From NCBI RefSeq assembly GCF_907164915.1, contig NC_061867.1:34655751-34719750 (forward strand): DNA of 64,000 bases. Reading direction: 5' to 3'. Below the pieces are notes generated by a model. The model was given only the letters and a program-made list of their open reading frames with translations, had not been told where the DNA came from and did not search any database. The DNA is from Impatiens glandulifera. Lineage: Eukaryota; Streptophyta; Magnoliopsida; Ericales; Balsaminaceae. This document shows, one piece after another, positions 24,351 through 36,301 of the stretch; positions within the stretch are counted from its first letter, which is position 1; each line of letters begins with the position of its first letter. Position numbers and translations under genes: made by a program.

Positions 24351-25046
24351 GCCGGGTTTTCACCTAATCCTAGCTAACAAACTATTTGGTGATCCAAATA
24401 GATCCCAAATTGCATAAAAAATTTCCAAAAAGTCTTACATCCTAATTATAATATCATGCAAATGATGAATTAAACCAAATCAATTTTTTTTTATATCTTC
24501 TCTTTTCCTTTCTTTTAAACCTAATTAGATTATTAATCATATACACAAGTAAATCCTAGATCTAATTTTATACAAAAAAAAAAAAAAATCAAAACAATTT
24601 AAATGGCAAATTCAAGGGTCGATTTTGTTTTTTTTTTAAAGGGTAAAAAAAACAAAAGTTTCTGTTTTTTACTTACTGTTTTTTCTTATTTTATTTATTT
24701 TTTGTTTTGCTTAAAAAAAGATTAATATATACACTATGTACAAGTAGGAATAAAAAATAGACTAAACCAAAACAGAATTTATTGTAAACTTATGCAAATA
24801 TTTGATTTATACTACATACGAAATAAACAATAAAAAAAATAAATAAAAGTTGTGTAAAGAAGCTTACAATGGGACTGCTTTCTTTGCAAAGAGGAATGAA
24901 AATTCTAAACAAGAGGCTTATGACCCAACAAGAGCTCTTTCTTAGATTCTTGAAAGAAAGAGGGCAGATATTTTTAGAGAAAGAAAATAAAATGTGCAGC
25001 CTAAGAGAGAAGGTAGAAGGGTCGAGTTTGCTAGGGTGTTAAGAAG

Positions 25047-25056
25047 CCTATTTATA
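25047..25056 (-). promoter_or_regulatory. TATA box of the Tat LTR
   Basis: TATAAATAGG on the minus strand, about 835 bp into the LTR. This fits a U3 promoter driving minus-strand transcription of this element. Confidence 0.5.
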
Positions 25057-26269
25057 GGCAAAGCTATGAAACCCTAGGGCCCAAAGGCACATTTAACACA
25101 AATATTTAAAATAATGGAGCAATCTCCATTTTGACATGTCACTAAATGTCAAGTTTTCATCCAATGGGATTTAAGTTTTATTTAATAATGATGTAATACT
25201 TGGTCATTTTAATTTTTAATTAAAATAATGACCAAGCCTTCACGCTTCTCTTCATTACACGCGGCTGAATTTTTCTTCCTTTGCAACTTCTTCCTTTATT
25301 TTAACAACCTCTTTTTTCTTTCTTTGACTTAGAGTGCTTCTCACGATTGTGTAGACACCGTTATTTTTTTTTCCACGTTATCCCCCTTACACACTCCTTC
25401 ATCCTACAAAAAAAGATTTTGTTAAAAACACAAATAAATAATTTTATTTTTAATTATTCTTATTTCTAAGGAACAATTCTAATTAAATAAATAAAATTCT
25501 AACTTATTCAAGAAATAAATCGCAAAATCTAATCTAACTAATTTAACAAACCACTCTAACAAACTAATCTAACAACTAATCTAATTAAAAGAAAATAAAA
25601 TATACCTAATGAAATTTTATAAAAACGTTAATTAATTAAATAAAACCTTGAATATTCTAAGTATAATAACTTCTCTAAGTGTTGTAACATAGACAAATTA
25701 CTACCTTAACTTTATTAAAATCCAAAATCAACTATTTTAAAAAACTCAATTGTTCTAAAAAATAATTAGTTCTTTTTTTTATAAATAAATCGTGCAAAGA
25801 GCCCGTGAATGAACTCGAGAAATCTATATAGGCTCGGATTTATTAAAAACATAAACTATAAAATTGGGGGATGAAAAATGAGTGTCTACAGAACGCCCCT
25901 CTTGGACAAAATTTGTAGAAAACACTCGGTTTTAGGAAAATGCGTGTCCAATCTTGAAAATAGGCACTGCGTTTTGAAAACACCCAACTTATAGTTTATT
26001 TTGGATTCTTTAAATGAAAGGAGAACAAACCTGACGAGTCTCTCGGGAGACCCGTGTAATTTACTCTTCATTCTTCAAAAGTCGGTTTACCATCCACTCG
26101 CTAATGATTCACCTTTGTTTAGAATATGCATCGCTCCTAGTTTATCGATCGTGTAGATTGAACCTGGTGGTTTCAACCATATTTCTACACACCTCGCCTA
26201 GCCTTTTAATTGTACATGAGTACACATCTTGACTTAGTTTGCTGATTGTGTTTTTATTACTCTTCTCAT

Positions 26270-27460
26270 TGAGCAATTTAATAATCATTTTAATCACAAT
26301 TCTGTTTAGTGATTATTATATATTTGAGTATTGTTTGTTAGTTTAGAGAAATACCATATAATCACAACTCTACTTAGTGATTATTATAGATTTAAGTATC
26401 GTTGATCAGTTTAGCGAAATACTATTTAATCACAACTCTGCTTAGCGATTATTATAGATTTAAGTATCGTTGGTCAGTTTAGCGAAATACTATTTAATCA
26501 TAATTCTGATTAGTGATTATATAGATTTAAGTGTCGCTGGTCAGTTTAGCGAAATACTATTTAATCACAATTCTGCTTAATGATTATATAAATCTAAGTA
26601 TCGTTGATCAGTTTAGCGAAATATTATTTAATCACAATTCTGCTTAGTGATTATATAAATCTAAGTATCGATAGTCAGTTTAGCGAAATACTATTTAATC
26701 ACAATTCTGCTTAGTAATTATATAAATCTAAGTATAGCTGGTCAGTTTAGCAAAATACTATTTAATCTCAATTCTGCTTAGTGATTATATAGATTTAAGT
26801 ATCGTTGGTCAGTTTAGCGAAATACTATTTAATCACAATTCCGCTTAGTGATTATATATATTTAAGTGTCGCTGGTCAGTTTAGCAAAATACTATTTAAT
26901 CACAATTCTGCTTAGTGATTATATAGATTTAAGTGTCACTGGTCAGTTTAGCGAAATACTATTTAATCAAAATTCTGCTTAGTGATTATATAGATTTGAG
27001 TGTCACTGGTCAGTTTAGCGAATACTATTTAATCACAATTCTTCTTAGTGATTATATAGATTTGAGTATCGCTGGTCAGTTTAGCGAAATACTATCTAAT
27101 CACCATTCTACTTAGTGATTATATAGATTTGAGTATCATTAGTTAGTTTAGAGAAATACTATTTAATCACCATTCTGCTTAGTAATTATATAGATTTAAG
27201 TATCGCTGGTCAGTTTAGCGAATACTATTTAATCACAATTCTGCTTAGTGATTATATAGATTTGAGTATCGTTGGTCAGTTTAGCGAAATACTATTTAAT
27301 CACCATTCTTCTTAGTGATTATTATAGATTTAAGTATCGCTGGTCAGTTTAGCGAAATACTTTTTAACCACAATTCTGCTTAGTGATTATATAGATTTGA
27401 GTATCGCTGGTCAGTTTAGCGAATACCATTTAATCACAATTATGCTTAGTGATTTAAGTT
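26270..27460. repeat. 67-bp satellite-like tandem array in the Tat 3' UTR
   Basis: About 18 monomers with motifs TTTAATCACAATTCTGCTTA, GTGATTATATAGATTTAAGT and GGTCAGTTTAGCGAAATACT. Most members differ by only a few substitutions or small indels, with the left end more diverged. The array lies between the integrase remnant and the 3' LTR, where Tat/Ogre elements are known to carry variable tandem repeats. Confidence 0.95.
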
Positions 27461-29330
27461 TGAAGTTAGACTTCCTTAATTTTCAAGGCATTAACGTCTT
27501 TTTCGGCGATCTTTGAAATACTTTCAAGAATCGGTTCTGTATTTTCTTCCTTAGAGTGTGTCGAGAGGAAACCACAAGTAACTAATATTCTTCGAGGTTC
27601 ATGCTGTCACTTTTAGGGACTTGTCTTTCTCCAAGACGTTTTGCCCTGAGTTATTCGAGGGATTTGTTTGCTCGAATGCTTAATCTTTCAATCATGCATC
27701 ATGAGGTTGAATCTCGCTTCTCAAATTCGGAGGTCAGTGTGCTTAAGATTCTAAGGCCTTAGGCTCTTTCTATACTCAGAGTATATTTAATAAAATCGGT
27801 ACATTCTTGTTCTTGCATTCACAATTTAGACAAGAGTCTAGATGAACAATAAATGGTGATTTCAATATCTCAACCTCTATGAGTATTGTTCTATTTTCTT
27901 CGGCCTCTTTTCTTTGTGACCGGGGTGTATCTGATAGATTCAAACACTTTGTTCTTTCTTGGAAATTAGATAGAATCTAAATGAACAACAGTATTGTATT
28001 TCATATCTCAACCAACACAGTCTTTGTTTAATTAATTTTACTTTACTTGAGGTCTTAGATCTTTTGCACTTGACCTCCAATTGAAACGAGATATCACCCT
28101 TATTGATGACATGGTTTCGAGTTTGGGCATTCATCTTTTTATGAGCTCCCTCTTAAACATCATTAGTTTAAGCTTTCGTCTAGGCTCGAGGTAGATCCGT
28201 TTGCGAAGCGCTTTACTCGTATCCCACCAGTTACATTAGTTCTTTAAGAGATATCCATTGGGGAGAAACGTATTTTCTTGCATCCCTACTTATTTCTTGC
28301 ACTTGCTCATCAGTTCGCTTGGCACTAGAAAAATTCAGGGATCTATCTTGTTTTTATCTTCCATAAATGCCCCTAGTTTCGACACAAGGGGTTTGATTGT
28401 TTTGGATAAAATTATAATCCCAATTTCTCGTTAGCTTGAACTATGTGGGGATGTATTTTGTCCTAGCTCAAGATTTGGCTTGCTGGGGATTTGGGACTGT
28501 ACTTGTGAAAAGTTGCCTACGTATCTCATAAAAGGAGAAATCAGGTCCGAACGTAGTTCTGAAATTGTATCACGGATAGATTGTGATTCTGCATTTCGTT
28601 GAGGTTGATTTCTTAGGTTTTTGTTGGAGTTGCAATTGACTTGAACTGTGGAAATTTCTTAAGTGTTTGTTGGAGTGGTAATTGGCTTAAGCTGGGGAGG
28701 TTGTTTAAGTATCTACTAGAGTTGCAATTGATTTAAGATGAAAATCTTTTAAGATCCTAAGCTGCTAGAGAATAAAGTGCTTTAGCCATGTGTTAGGCGT
28801 TATGTTTACTCATTTAAGCCAACTCTATGAGGATCTTTCAATCATTTCATTTTCATAAAATGCCCCTAGTGTCGATACAGGGTTTGATTTTTTAAAATGT
28901 TTAGGAAAAATGTTTAATTTTTCATGCACGTTGTTTGTGAAAAATGTTTGTTTTAATTTTTGTGAAAACGTTGAGATCCTAAGTCGAAGAGAAAAATACT
29001 TTAGCTTTGGGCATTGTATTTTCTCAAGTGGGACTTTGTGACGATCTTGTGCTCATTTTTATTTTAATAAAAATGCACCTAGTGTTGACTAGGAGTTTTT
29101 GGTTTAAGAGTCAACTCAGAGTGTGATTAACTCCCTTTTTGATGTATATATGCAATGGATGTATGCAATGTGATGTGAAATGAAATGTCTATCAACTTCT
29201 TTCGATAATTGATAGTGGTGACCACACCCTAGATGGGCTTCCTACGTACTCTTGAGAGAGATCATGTCTGACGTAGTTCACAACTTGTGAAGTTATGAAC
29301 TTTGATTGTATGGGATTCAACACGCATGCT
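27461..29330 (-). other. 3' UTR of the Tat-lineage element, no gene
   Basis: Contains repeated blocks of the type ATGCCCCTAGTTTCGACAC (28371, 28860, 29083 in variants) and long stretches without open frames. Nothing else is supported. Confidence 0.5.
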
Positions 29331-29697
29331 TTAGACGAAGTATCTTTTGAGCATGTCGACATTGAAGGGTGCTGAGAGTTCTTCTCCGTCCAAGGTGGTC
29401 AATCTCATGGTGCCGCCTGAAAAGACCTTCTTGACGAGGTAGGGTCGTTCCCATGTTGTTTGGAATTTCCCTTTAGGGTCTAGTATCCATAAGTTCTTCT
29501 TTAGGACTAAATCACCTTTTTGAATGTTCCTAGGTTTCACTTTCTTGTTGAAAGCTCTAGTCATTCTTCTCTTGTATGCTTGCGTGTGACATAACGCGCC
29601 AAACCTCTTGTCTTCCATAAGAGCTAGTTGGTTGTACCGTGACTTACACCAATCTTCTTCCACTACTTGCGTCTCGAGTAAAAATCTTAGAGTGGGG
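29331..29697 (-). pseudogene. Integrase C-terminus of the Tat-lineage element
   Basis: The open frame runs from the truncation point to a stop at 29331. It carries the region after the catalytic core: PTLRFLLETQVVEEDW, YNQLALMEDKR, then the KVKPRNIQKGDLVLKK and GKFQTTWERPYLV blocks and the terminal LTTLDGEELSAPFNVDMLKR. These match the C-terminal DNA-binding part of Tat/Ogre-type Gypsy polyproteins. Everything upstream (reverse transcriptase, RNase H, catalytic core) is missing because a Copia LTR begins at 29699. Codons are intact over the whole surviving piece, so the truncation rather than decay killed it. Confidence 0.85.
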
Positions 29698-29698
29698 A

Positions 29699-30940
29699 TG
29701 TTAGATAAAATTAGATCGGTTAAATAAAACTTAACAAAAACAAATCCCTTGTGCAGGAACAGGTAAAGAATTCAACCGGTCAAAGAACTCAACCGATTAA
29801 GAAACTCAACCGGTCAAGCAATCAAACCGACCAAAAACCTGAACGAACAAGAAAGACAAGATTGGTCAAATCAGAAGGCCAAAATCATTGAACAGTCGGT
29901 CAATCAGAAGCTATGGAAAAACCGGAAGTCATCTGGTTAACATAAACAACCGACCAGTACAAATAGATACTTCGAGTATCTATTGAGAATGATATCGAAG
30001 GAACAGACTTAGTATTGCCATATTCATACAAGTCTTAGGACAGTCTGCAGGCTGCAGAAGATCGTCCTACAAGATCTTTCCACTCCAGGATAAATCAAAA
30101 TGCAATCTTCCAGGTACAGGCAACTGTTCAACCGACAATTGCCATATTAAGTAAAAGACAAACCTAGCCGGTTTGACCTACACACTGGAAGACTAGACCG
30201 CCAGGTCTGAAGACTAGACCGCCAGGTCTGAAAAGTTGACTGCCAGGTCTGAATCACTGAACATCTGCTCAACCAATCAGATTCAAGGAAATGAAATGTG
30301 ACCGTTGACACATTTCACCTATAAAAGAAGGAGCTGAAGAGGAATAAATGCGGTTACAAGTTCTAAGAGTTTTCTACAGCCTAAGTCAAAAATCGTGTTC
30401 TATCTCTCTAAAGAGCTTAAGCGTTTATTTGAAGAGTAATTACAATTTCAGTTAAAATTGTACGGGTGTTATCGAACAGAAAATAAGTCTCGATCGGATT
30501 GTGTTTGTGTATTCCTTAGTGAATATCCTTCTCGCGGTTTCGAGAGGAAGGGGTGACGTAGGAGTTTCATCTCTGAACATCCATAAAAACCTGTATTGTT
30601 ATTTATTTTCCGCCTGCTTTACATTCTAACCGATCTGCATTAACCTACTAATACCACTCCAACTGATTCAACATCACCTAAACCGAATTACTAAGCTGCA
30701 AAACCGACCCAGCAATCTCCAAACCTGTCTTATTCAAATTCGGTTCTTCCTATCTCATATGTGTGCTGCTTCAACCTGAAATAAACCACTTCTGCACTTG
30801 AACTCGGTTCAAGGGTTTGTAACAATTTGTGTAGTATTGAAACCCCGATATTAATCTCTAACCGGATTAATCACCATCTTTGAGTGAGACGCGATGATCG
30901 GTCAGACCCCGGTCCGCCAGCCGCGACCTAGATCCTAACA
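29699..30940 (+). repeat. Left LTR of Sirevirus-like element 1
   Basis: 1242 bp, TGTTAGATAAAA ... GATCCTAACA. It contains repeated ACTCAACCGGTCAAG and GACCGCCAGGTCTGA motifs and a late block GGGGTGACGTAGGAGTTT at 30550-30567 that recurs in the other two Sirevirus-type LTRs. Confidence 0.9.
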
Positions 30941-30942
30941 AT

Positions 30943-30954
30943 TGGTATCAGAGC
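30943..30954 (+). other. Primer binding site (initiator tRNA-Met type)
   Basis: TGGTATCAGAGC, 2 nt after the left LTR, the canonical plant Copia PBS. Confidence 0.95.
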
Positions 30955-30979
30955 AGTTAGTTTCAATACTCAAGCAAGT

Positions 30980-32740
30980 ATGTCGTTCGATAGGCCCCCA
31001 ATGCTAGAAGGTGACGACTTTGCCAACTGGAAGGCACACATGCACCTGCATTTAATCACCATGGATGACGAGATGCAGTTCATTCTAGCTGAAGGACCGA
31101 TAATAATTAATAAAGACAGAAAGGATTGGACAGCTGAAGATAGGAGAATAAATAATCTGGATAATCATGCCAGAAACCGCATCTCCAACGGTTTGGACAG
31201 AAATACGTTTTGTAAGGTCAGAGATTACAAAACCGCAAAGGAAATATGGGAAGCAGTGATTCAGATTCATGAGGGAAATGAAAGAACCAAGGAAAACAAG
31301 ATAATGGTGGCTACTCAGAAGTTTGAAAACATCAAGATGAGACCGGGAGAAACAATGAGAGAATACAGTGACCGGTTCACAGGTGTGATAGACGAGCTAG
31401 CAACTCTTGGCAAGAGGTATGACAACAAGGAAGTCATCATGAAAGCGTTAAGATCTCTTCCAAGTGCATGGGACATAAAGACAATGGTGATGAGGGAATC
31501 AAACTGCCTAAGCAAGATGAAGCTACACAATGTATTCGAAGATCTTAAGGCATATGAGTTTGAAATGAGATCTAGGACTGAAGAAGAAGTCTCAGCCTCA
31601 ACCTCAACCAGAGCATTGGTCACATCCACAGAATCGGTTGCTCCCGCACCGATCAGAACCGCTGAACAGTTCACCGAGGATGCCATGGCAATGCTTGCAC
31701 AGAAATTCGGTAAATTCATGAAGAGAAGCCAACCAACAAACAACAACTATAACTACGGTGATAAATCTAACGTTAGATGTTATAACTGCAATTGTTTGGG
31801 ACACTTCAAGTGGGAATGCAGAAAATCGAGGAGAGATGACCGGAAACCGGACAATCAGAATCACCGAAATAACTATCAACAAACCGGTGAAGGAAGTGAA
31901 GTTCAGAAAGCACTGATAGCCGATGATGAATGAAACTTATGGGCTCATAGTGACAGTGATGATGAACTCACCTTCCTTATGGCAAACGAGGAACACGTAT
32001 TTGACTCTCCCCGTGATAAATTTACTAAAGATGAGTTATTTAATGCACTAAATGATATGGTAGCAGAGTATAAGAACCTATTAACATTAATACCTAACCA
32101 ACTCAACTTTAGAGCCGACCCCATAGTACCTACCTTGACCGAACCAAAGACCATACAACCTGATGAAACCCTGGAAACCGAGGCAACAATTGGCCTATCC
32201 TCTAAGACCGAACATCTCAAGGAGTCAGTTCAAGAGTTGACCGAAGAGGAAAATGTCCGAATCCAGTATCGAATGGCCGCATGGAAAAGATCCAGTGAAA
32301 TGGTAAACAGAATGTGTAGTTATAAAAGACACCCTAAATGCATGTTTGGTCTAGGATACAAAAACAATAAATCCAACAACCGGAAACACTTCGACAAAAT
32401 GAGGCTCACAAAGGATAATCTCCCCTTTGTAAGCTTTGTTAGAAGTTCCTTAACCGTTGAAGAAGAATTAAGTGCCTCATATCCGAAAGACAAACTAATC
32501 TATATAGGTCCAACTGATTTTGAAAAATAGCTTCACCCTGAGAAAAGAAAAGTCAACCGACCCAAAAATAAGAAAGCCGAACCACATAGGTTAAACCCAA
32601 GACCATCTCCGAATAAGGCACTCTTAGGAAAGCAAAAAGACTCCAAACCAAGTGCAATAAAATTAGTTAAAACATTAACCGGGAAAGTCGTCCGACTTGT
32701 CAAAGTCTGGATACCCAAGGGACTAATCTCCTGTGGACCC
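30980..32740 (+). pseudogene. gag of Sirevirus-like element 1
   Basis: Starts at the first ATG after the PBS. The first 317 codons carry the Copia gag domain (PPMLEGDDFANWKAHMH, KEIWEAVIQIHEG, YSDRFTGVIDEL, KALRSLPSAWDIK) and end with a zinc knuckle CYNCNCLGHFKWEC (C-x2-C-x4-H-x4-C). A TGA at 31931-31933 interrupts the frame. It reopens at once with a Ser/Asp-rich linker and a second coiled-coil-prone region (31979-32530), ended by TAG at 32528-32530. A basic tail ending IPKGLISCGPK follows to about 32745. The pol frame then begins in another frame. Sireviruses are known for long gag proteins of this shape; at least two breaks make this copy non-functional. Confidence 0.85.
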
Positions 32741-33330
32741 AAGTAAATGTGGGTACCAAATAGTTGTAAATATGTACATTTTACAGGATATGAAGAAACG
32801 GCTAGGAAACTCTGAATGGTACCTGGATAGCGGTTGCTCCAGACACATGACCAGGAACAACAATCTTCTAACCGACATCAGAATAGAAACCGGTGCATTG
32901 ATCACTTTCGGTGACAACTCAAAATGTAGAACTGTGGGCAAGGGTAAGATTGTCCATGGTAACTTAACAATTGATAATGTACTTCTAGTTGAAAACTTGC
33001 ACTTTAACCTGCTAAGCATTAGTCAAATGTGTGATGCTGAATACACTGTAGAATTTTTTAAACATGCATGCTTAGTTAAAAACTCTCAAGGTATCATACT
33101 ACTAACCGGAAATAGATTAGGGAATATTTACAAGGTAGATTGGAAAAATAAAGTAGAATATCTTGTTTGCATGGTGGCTAAAACCGATCAAACCTGGTTG
33201 TGGCATACAAGGTTAAACCCCTTAAACCTGAAAACCTTGAATTACATCCGCGGTAAAAAGTTAGTTGAAGGAATTCCTGATATAGTATTTAATAAGGATA
33301 AGGTCTGTTCAGCATGTTCTCTCTCTCTTG
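32733..33330 (+). pseudogene. Protease end and pre-integrase domain of element 1, truncated
   Basis: The frame contains WYLDSGCSRHMTRN, which carries the family's DSG-type protease end motif, then the GAG-pre-integrase domain (KGKIVHGNLTIDNVLL, HFNLLSISQMCD, TWLWHTRLN) up to CSAC at about 33310, where the integrase zinc-binding residues should continue. From there the sequence changes to the 5' leader of the next ORF. Compare the uninterrupted version on the minus strand at 62932-61964. The deletion removed roughly 2.5-3 kb of pol. No target site or repeat is obvious at the junction. Confidence 0.85.
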
Positions 33331-33378
33331 CAATCAATCTCAAAAATCCAAGCTTTCGTTCAAACTCCTAACACTAAA

Positions 33379-35975
33379 ATGGGTCGGGATTCTGCTCTCT
33401 TTGTCTACATCGTGCAAGTCGACTTCGAAGATATTCAAAGCAATGGTTCGGAAGAAGCTCGACATGTCATAGGGTTAATCACAGCCTTGGGTCTGGAGAA
33501 CTTTCTGAACGGTCCGTTCGTCATCTATCAGGATGCGATGACGGAGTTCTTCGCAAACGCTAAATTAAATGACGAAACCATCTCAACAACGGTCGGTGGA
33601 CAATCCTTTGAGGTCACAAAGGATCTACTTGCTGAAGTCTTTCAATTACCAACAGAGGGTCGTGTTTCACCGAGGATGGGAATGAGGATGAAACCCTAGC
33701 GGTTTGCTGTGACATATCCTGCACCAACGAACCGGTGGTAGTATCCGATAAGAAAGGCGACCTGAAACCTGAATACAGGCCGCTCTACGACATCATATCT
33801 AAATCAATTCAGGCAAGGGGAGGAAACTTCGATAGCTTCACCAACCTAAAGATTGAGATAATGGCCGGCATAGTCAAAAGAGAAAAGATTAACTGGGCCG
33901 AGGTCATCTTTTCCAACCTATGTGAGATGGTGGATCCTAATTCAAACCGATCTCAGGGATACGCCATACCCCTAGGCAAACTTCTACTTCACATTAACGT
34001 CAAGACCGGTCCAGGGATTTTCTTCCCAAGCAGTAAGATAGTGAAATCCGTGCATTTTACGAGAACCGTCAAGACGAAAGTCTCGGCAGTTAAACAGCTG
34101 AGGACTCAAGTCAAGAAAACCCAACCTAAGAAGAAGAAAGCTCTGGTGACAGAAGAAACCGGAAGCGAAAGGACGAAATCCGCTCCTCGTGCATCCGGCT
34201 CGGTGGATGTTCAGGCCAATGTTCCAAACTCTGTTGTCTCCATGGTCAGCATTTCTAGTTGCTCCAAGGACGGCTCAACACATCAAGTAAATACTTCTTC
34301 TAAGTCCCCTCACAACGAAACCGAGAAAGATCGGTCAGACAACGCAAATAAGGCGAGCAGCAAAGGGAAAGAGAAGGTAGTCGATCAAGCGGATGACGAT
34401 GAAGGACATACAGCGGCCAATGTTGAAAACGAAACCGGTCCATTCAATCCACCAGACACCACTGAAGGACCCGAATCTGCAGAGGATCTCATCAAGGAGA
34501 TGGGAAATACAGTCATAACCCAAGTCATAAAACATCTTGATGAGAAGGCACACGAACGAAGTAACGTCATCTATGAATGGACTTCTATAAGAGCGGAAAT
34601 CGGATTCGCCGATATGATTCCAGAATGTCCTGCCCATCTGAAATGGGAAAAGCTGATGGAACTTGAGAAGTCAGTTTTTGATCTGGCGAAAACAAGGAGA
34701 GTTGCGGTTGCTCTTAAGAGAGGAGCGCTCGTGGAGACACACGCCAGGTTAATAGAGGTCACCGAGTCTATCCTCGGCATACAACAACAATGCCCTGATA
34801 TGACTATAATTGATCAGATGGTGCTGGAGGCACTAAAGAAATCGGCTTAAGAATTGAACAACACAATGACGCGGCTGGAATTAGAGGTCGGTCAAGAGTA
34901 TGAAGCTCCCCACTTCTCTCGGTCAGAATTTAACGATGAAGAAAGAGTGCAAAGATTAGAGTCTGACGCCGGACAACCCTCAAGGAAGGCTGTCAGCACC
35001 TTTCCTCCACCGCAGTCCCCAGCCAAAACCTCTTCAAGTAAGTCTTCTGAACAACAACATATTAACATCGAAACGGATGATCTGGTATCCGGTCAGAATG
35101 AACCTCCACGCAACGATCCACCGATGGAGTCTGCCATATCTAAAGAAATGACCAAGGAATGTCTTGAAGAACTCTTCCGAGACACTATTGCACCGTGGCA
35201 GGCGAAGATGGAAGAACAAACAGAATCATCTCACCGGTTGATTGAGTCTACGACATAGCGGCTTGCCTCAACGGATCAATGGATTGTGACCCTTGAAGAG
35301 GGACATGCTCAAACCGACTCCTCATTGAAAGAGGTTTCTACACAACTTGAAGAATTAATCGCGGTTAAGATAGCAGCCGACGAAGCACGAAATAAAGATA
35401 ATGAAATGACAGCTCTAAGGATCCAAGAAGAAGAAAATGAAAGATTGCGGGTTTTGAAGGAAAGAGAACAAGCGGATGCGGAAATGGCCCGACAGGTTAA
35501 TGAAGAAGGAAATGCCAATCCGGACTTGACGGAACAGAATACATCCTCTACTCCGGCTATCCATACAACACGAGCCGAGACGAAAAAGAGAAAGGCAGCA
35601 ACGAAAAAGGCTCAAAAGTTGATTGACAAATCTGCGGATCCAACCGGTGTATCACTAGTCAACTTGGAACAATCGGATTCCGATGAAAATGAGGAAAATG
35701 TTCTACCACTGCAGAAAAGACCGAGGGTTGCTCCAATCAATATAATGCCGCTACAATCAATTCCTCCAAGTCCCTTCCCTCACCGAACTCCGATTTATCA
35801 AACACATCATGCTCCACCAACACGACCTTCACTAGTAACCGGCTACTCGGGCACACGAGCATCCTCCTCCAAACCGGGCTACGATACGTGCAATCCAGGA
35901 AAAGGATTGATGTCTAAGTATCTCCGGGAAATCATACACAGGGACAACAAGAAGAATGATAAGAAGAGGGAATAA
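33379..35975 (+). pseudogene. Long ORF in the env-like position of Sirevirus-like element 1
   Basis: Starts ATG 33379 after a short leader. The N-terminal third (YIVQVDFEDIQS, GLENFLNGPFVIY, LLAEVFQLPTEGR, YRPLYDIISKSIQAR, KINWAEVIFSNL) is homologous in order and spacing to the minus-strand ORF at 58302-59060. A frame break lies near 33670-33735, and in-frame stops occur at 34848-34850 (TAA) and 35256-35258 (TAG). The full product would be about 860 residues: conserved domain, basic stretch KKTQPKKKKALV, Ser/Glu-rich linker, then a long heptad-like Glu/Lys/Gln coiled coil at about 35280-35510 and a basic KKRKAATKKAQK segment. No signal peptide or membrane segment is visible, so the position is env-like but the protein is not evidently an envelope. 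Function unknown. Confidence 0.75.
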
Positions 35976-36113
35976 CTTTCCACTAATTTTTTTATGTCTA
36001 TTTTAGTTTATCCTATGTTTACCTTACAATATTTTATATATATAAAGTATTTTTGGAAAACCGGCCTACTTCTCACTTCTTGCATGGTTTTTAATATTTT
36101 AAATAAAATAATC

Positions 36114-36128
36114 AAAAAGAGAGAAATT
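36114..36128 (+). other. Upstream duplicate polypurine tract
   Basis: AAAAAGAGAGAAATT followed by GATAAGATAAAATTT imitates the true tract and LTR start. About 35 bp of preceding sequence (GCATGGTTTT ... AAATAAAATAATC) is duplicated with it. Multiple purine tracts are a known Sirevirus hallmark. Confidence 0.75.
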
Positions 36129-36287
36129 GATAAGATAAAATTTTTTATAAAATTTTTGATAAAATTTTCACAAATTTTTGACAAATAAAATTTTTCGCAA
36201 AATTTTTCAAAGTCTTTTCCAAAACATTTTTCAAAACAACAAACGACCACTGGACGCATGGTTTTGACTATTTTAAATAAAATAATC

Positions 36288-36301
36288 AAAAAGGGAGAAA
36301 T
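36288..36301 (+). other. Polypurine tract next to the 3' LTR
   Basis: AAAAAGGGAGAAAT lies directly before the LTR start TGTTAGAT. Confidence 0.85.

Larger units (their letters stand above)
23438..25890 (-). repeat. 3' LTR of the Tat-lineage element
   Basis: Ends are TGTAGACA/TGTCTACA. An internal TGTAGACACC at 25350 offers an alternative border that would give a 541-bp LTR, but the TATA box position and the GTGGCGACTCT motif favour the long version. A reverse-strand TATA box (TATAAATAGG) is at 25056-25047. Three 57-bp repeats at 24183-24350 encode a 19-residue Gln/Arg-rich unit on the plus strand. Confidence 0.7.
23438..29698 (-). mobile_element. Tat/Ogre-lineage Gypsy element, 3' part only
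   Basis: Read on the minus strand: integrase C-terminus (29697-29331), a long 3' UTR holding a 67-bp tandem array, a purine tract AAGAGGGGCGTTC (25903-25891) and a 2.45-kb LTR (25890-23438) that starts TGTAGACACTC and ends TTGTCTACA. A GTGGCGACTCT motif near the LTR's far end is typical of Tat-type LTRs. The element is cut at 29698 by the Sirevirus-like LTR, and the rest of it is not found on the other side of that element. Confidence 0.8.

Noticed and set aside
25350..25890. A 541-bp LTR or nested element bounded by TGTAGACA and TGTCTACA
   Set aside because: Possible, but the TATA box and GTGGCGACTCT motif fit the longer 2.45-kb LTR better; kept only as an alternative border.
26270..27460. 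CRISPR-like array
   Set aside because: Monomers are repeated in full without unique spacers, and the host is a plant; it is a retrotransposon 3' UTR tandem array.
32533..33019. Minus-strand frames opposite the gag/pre-integrase region
   Set aside because: Antisense shadows of the Copia element's coding strand.
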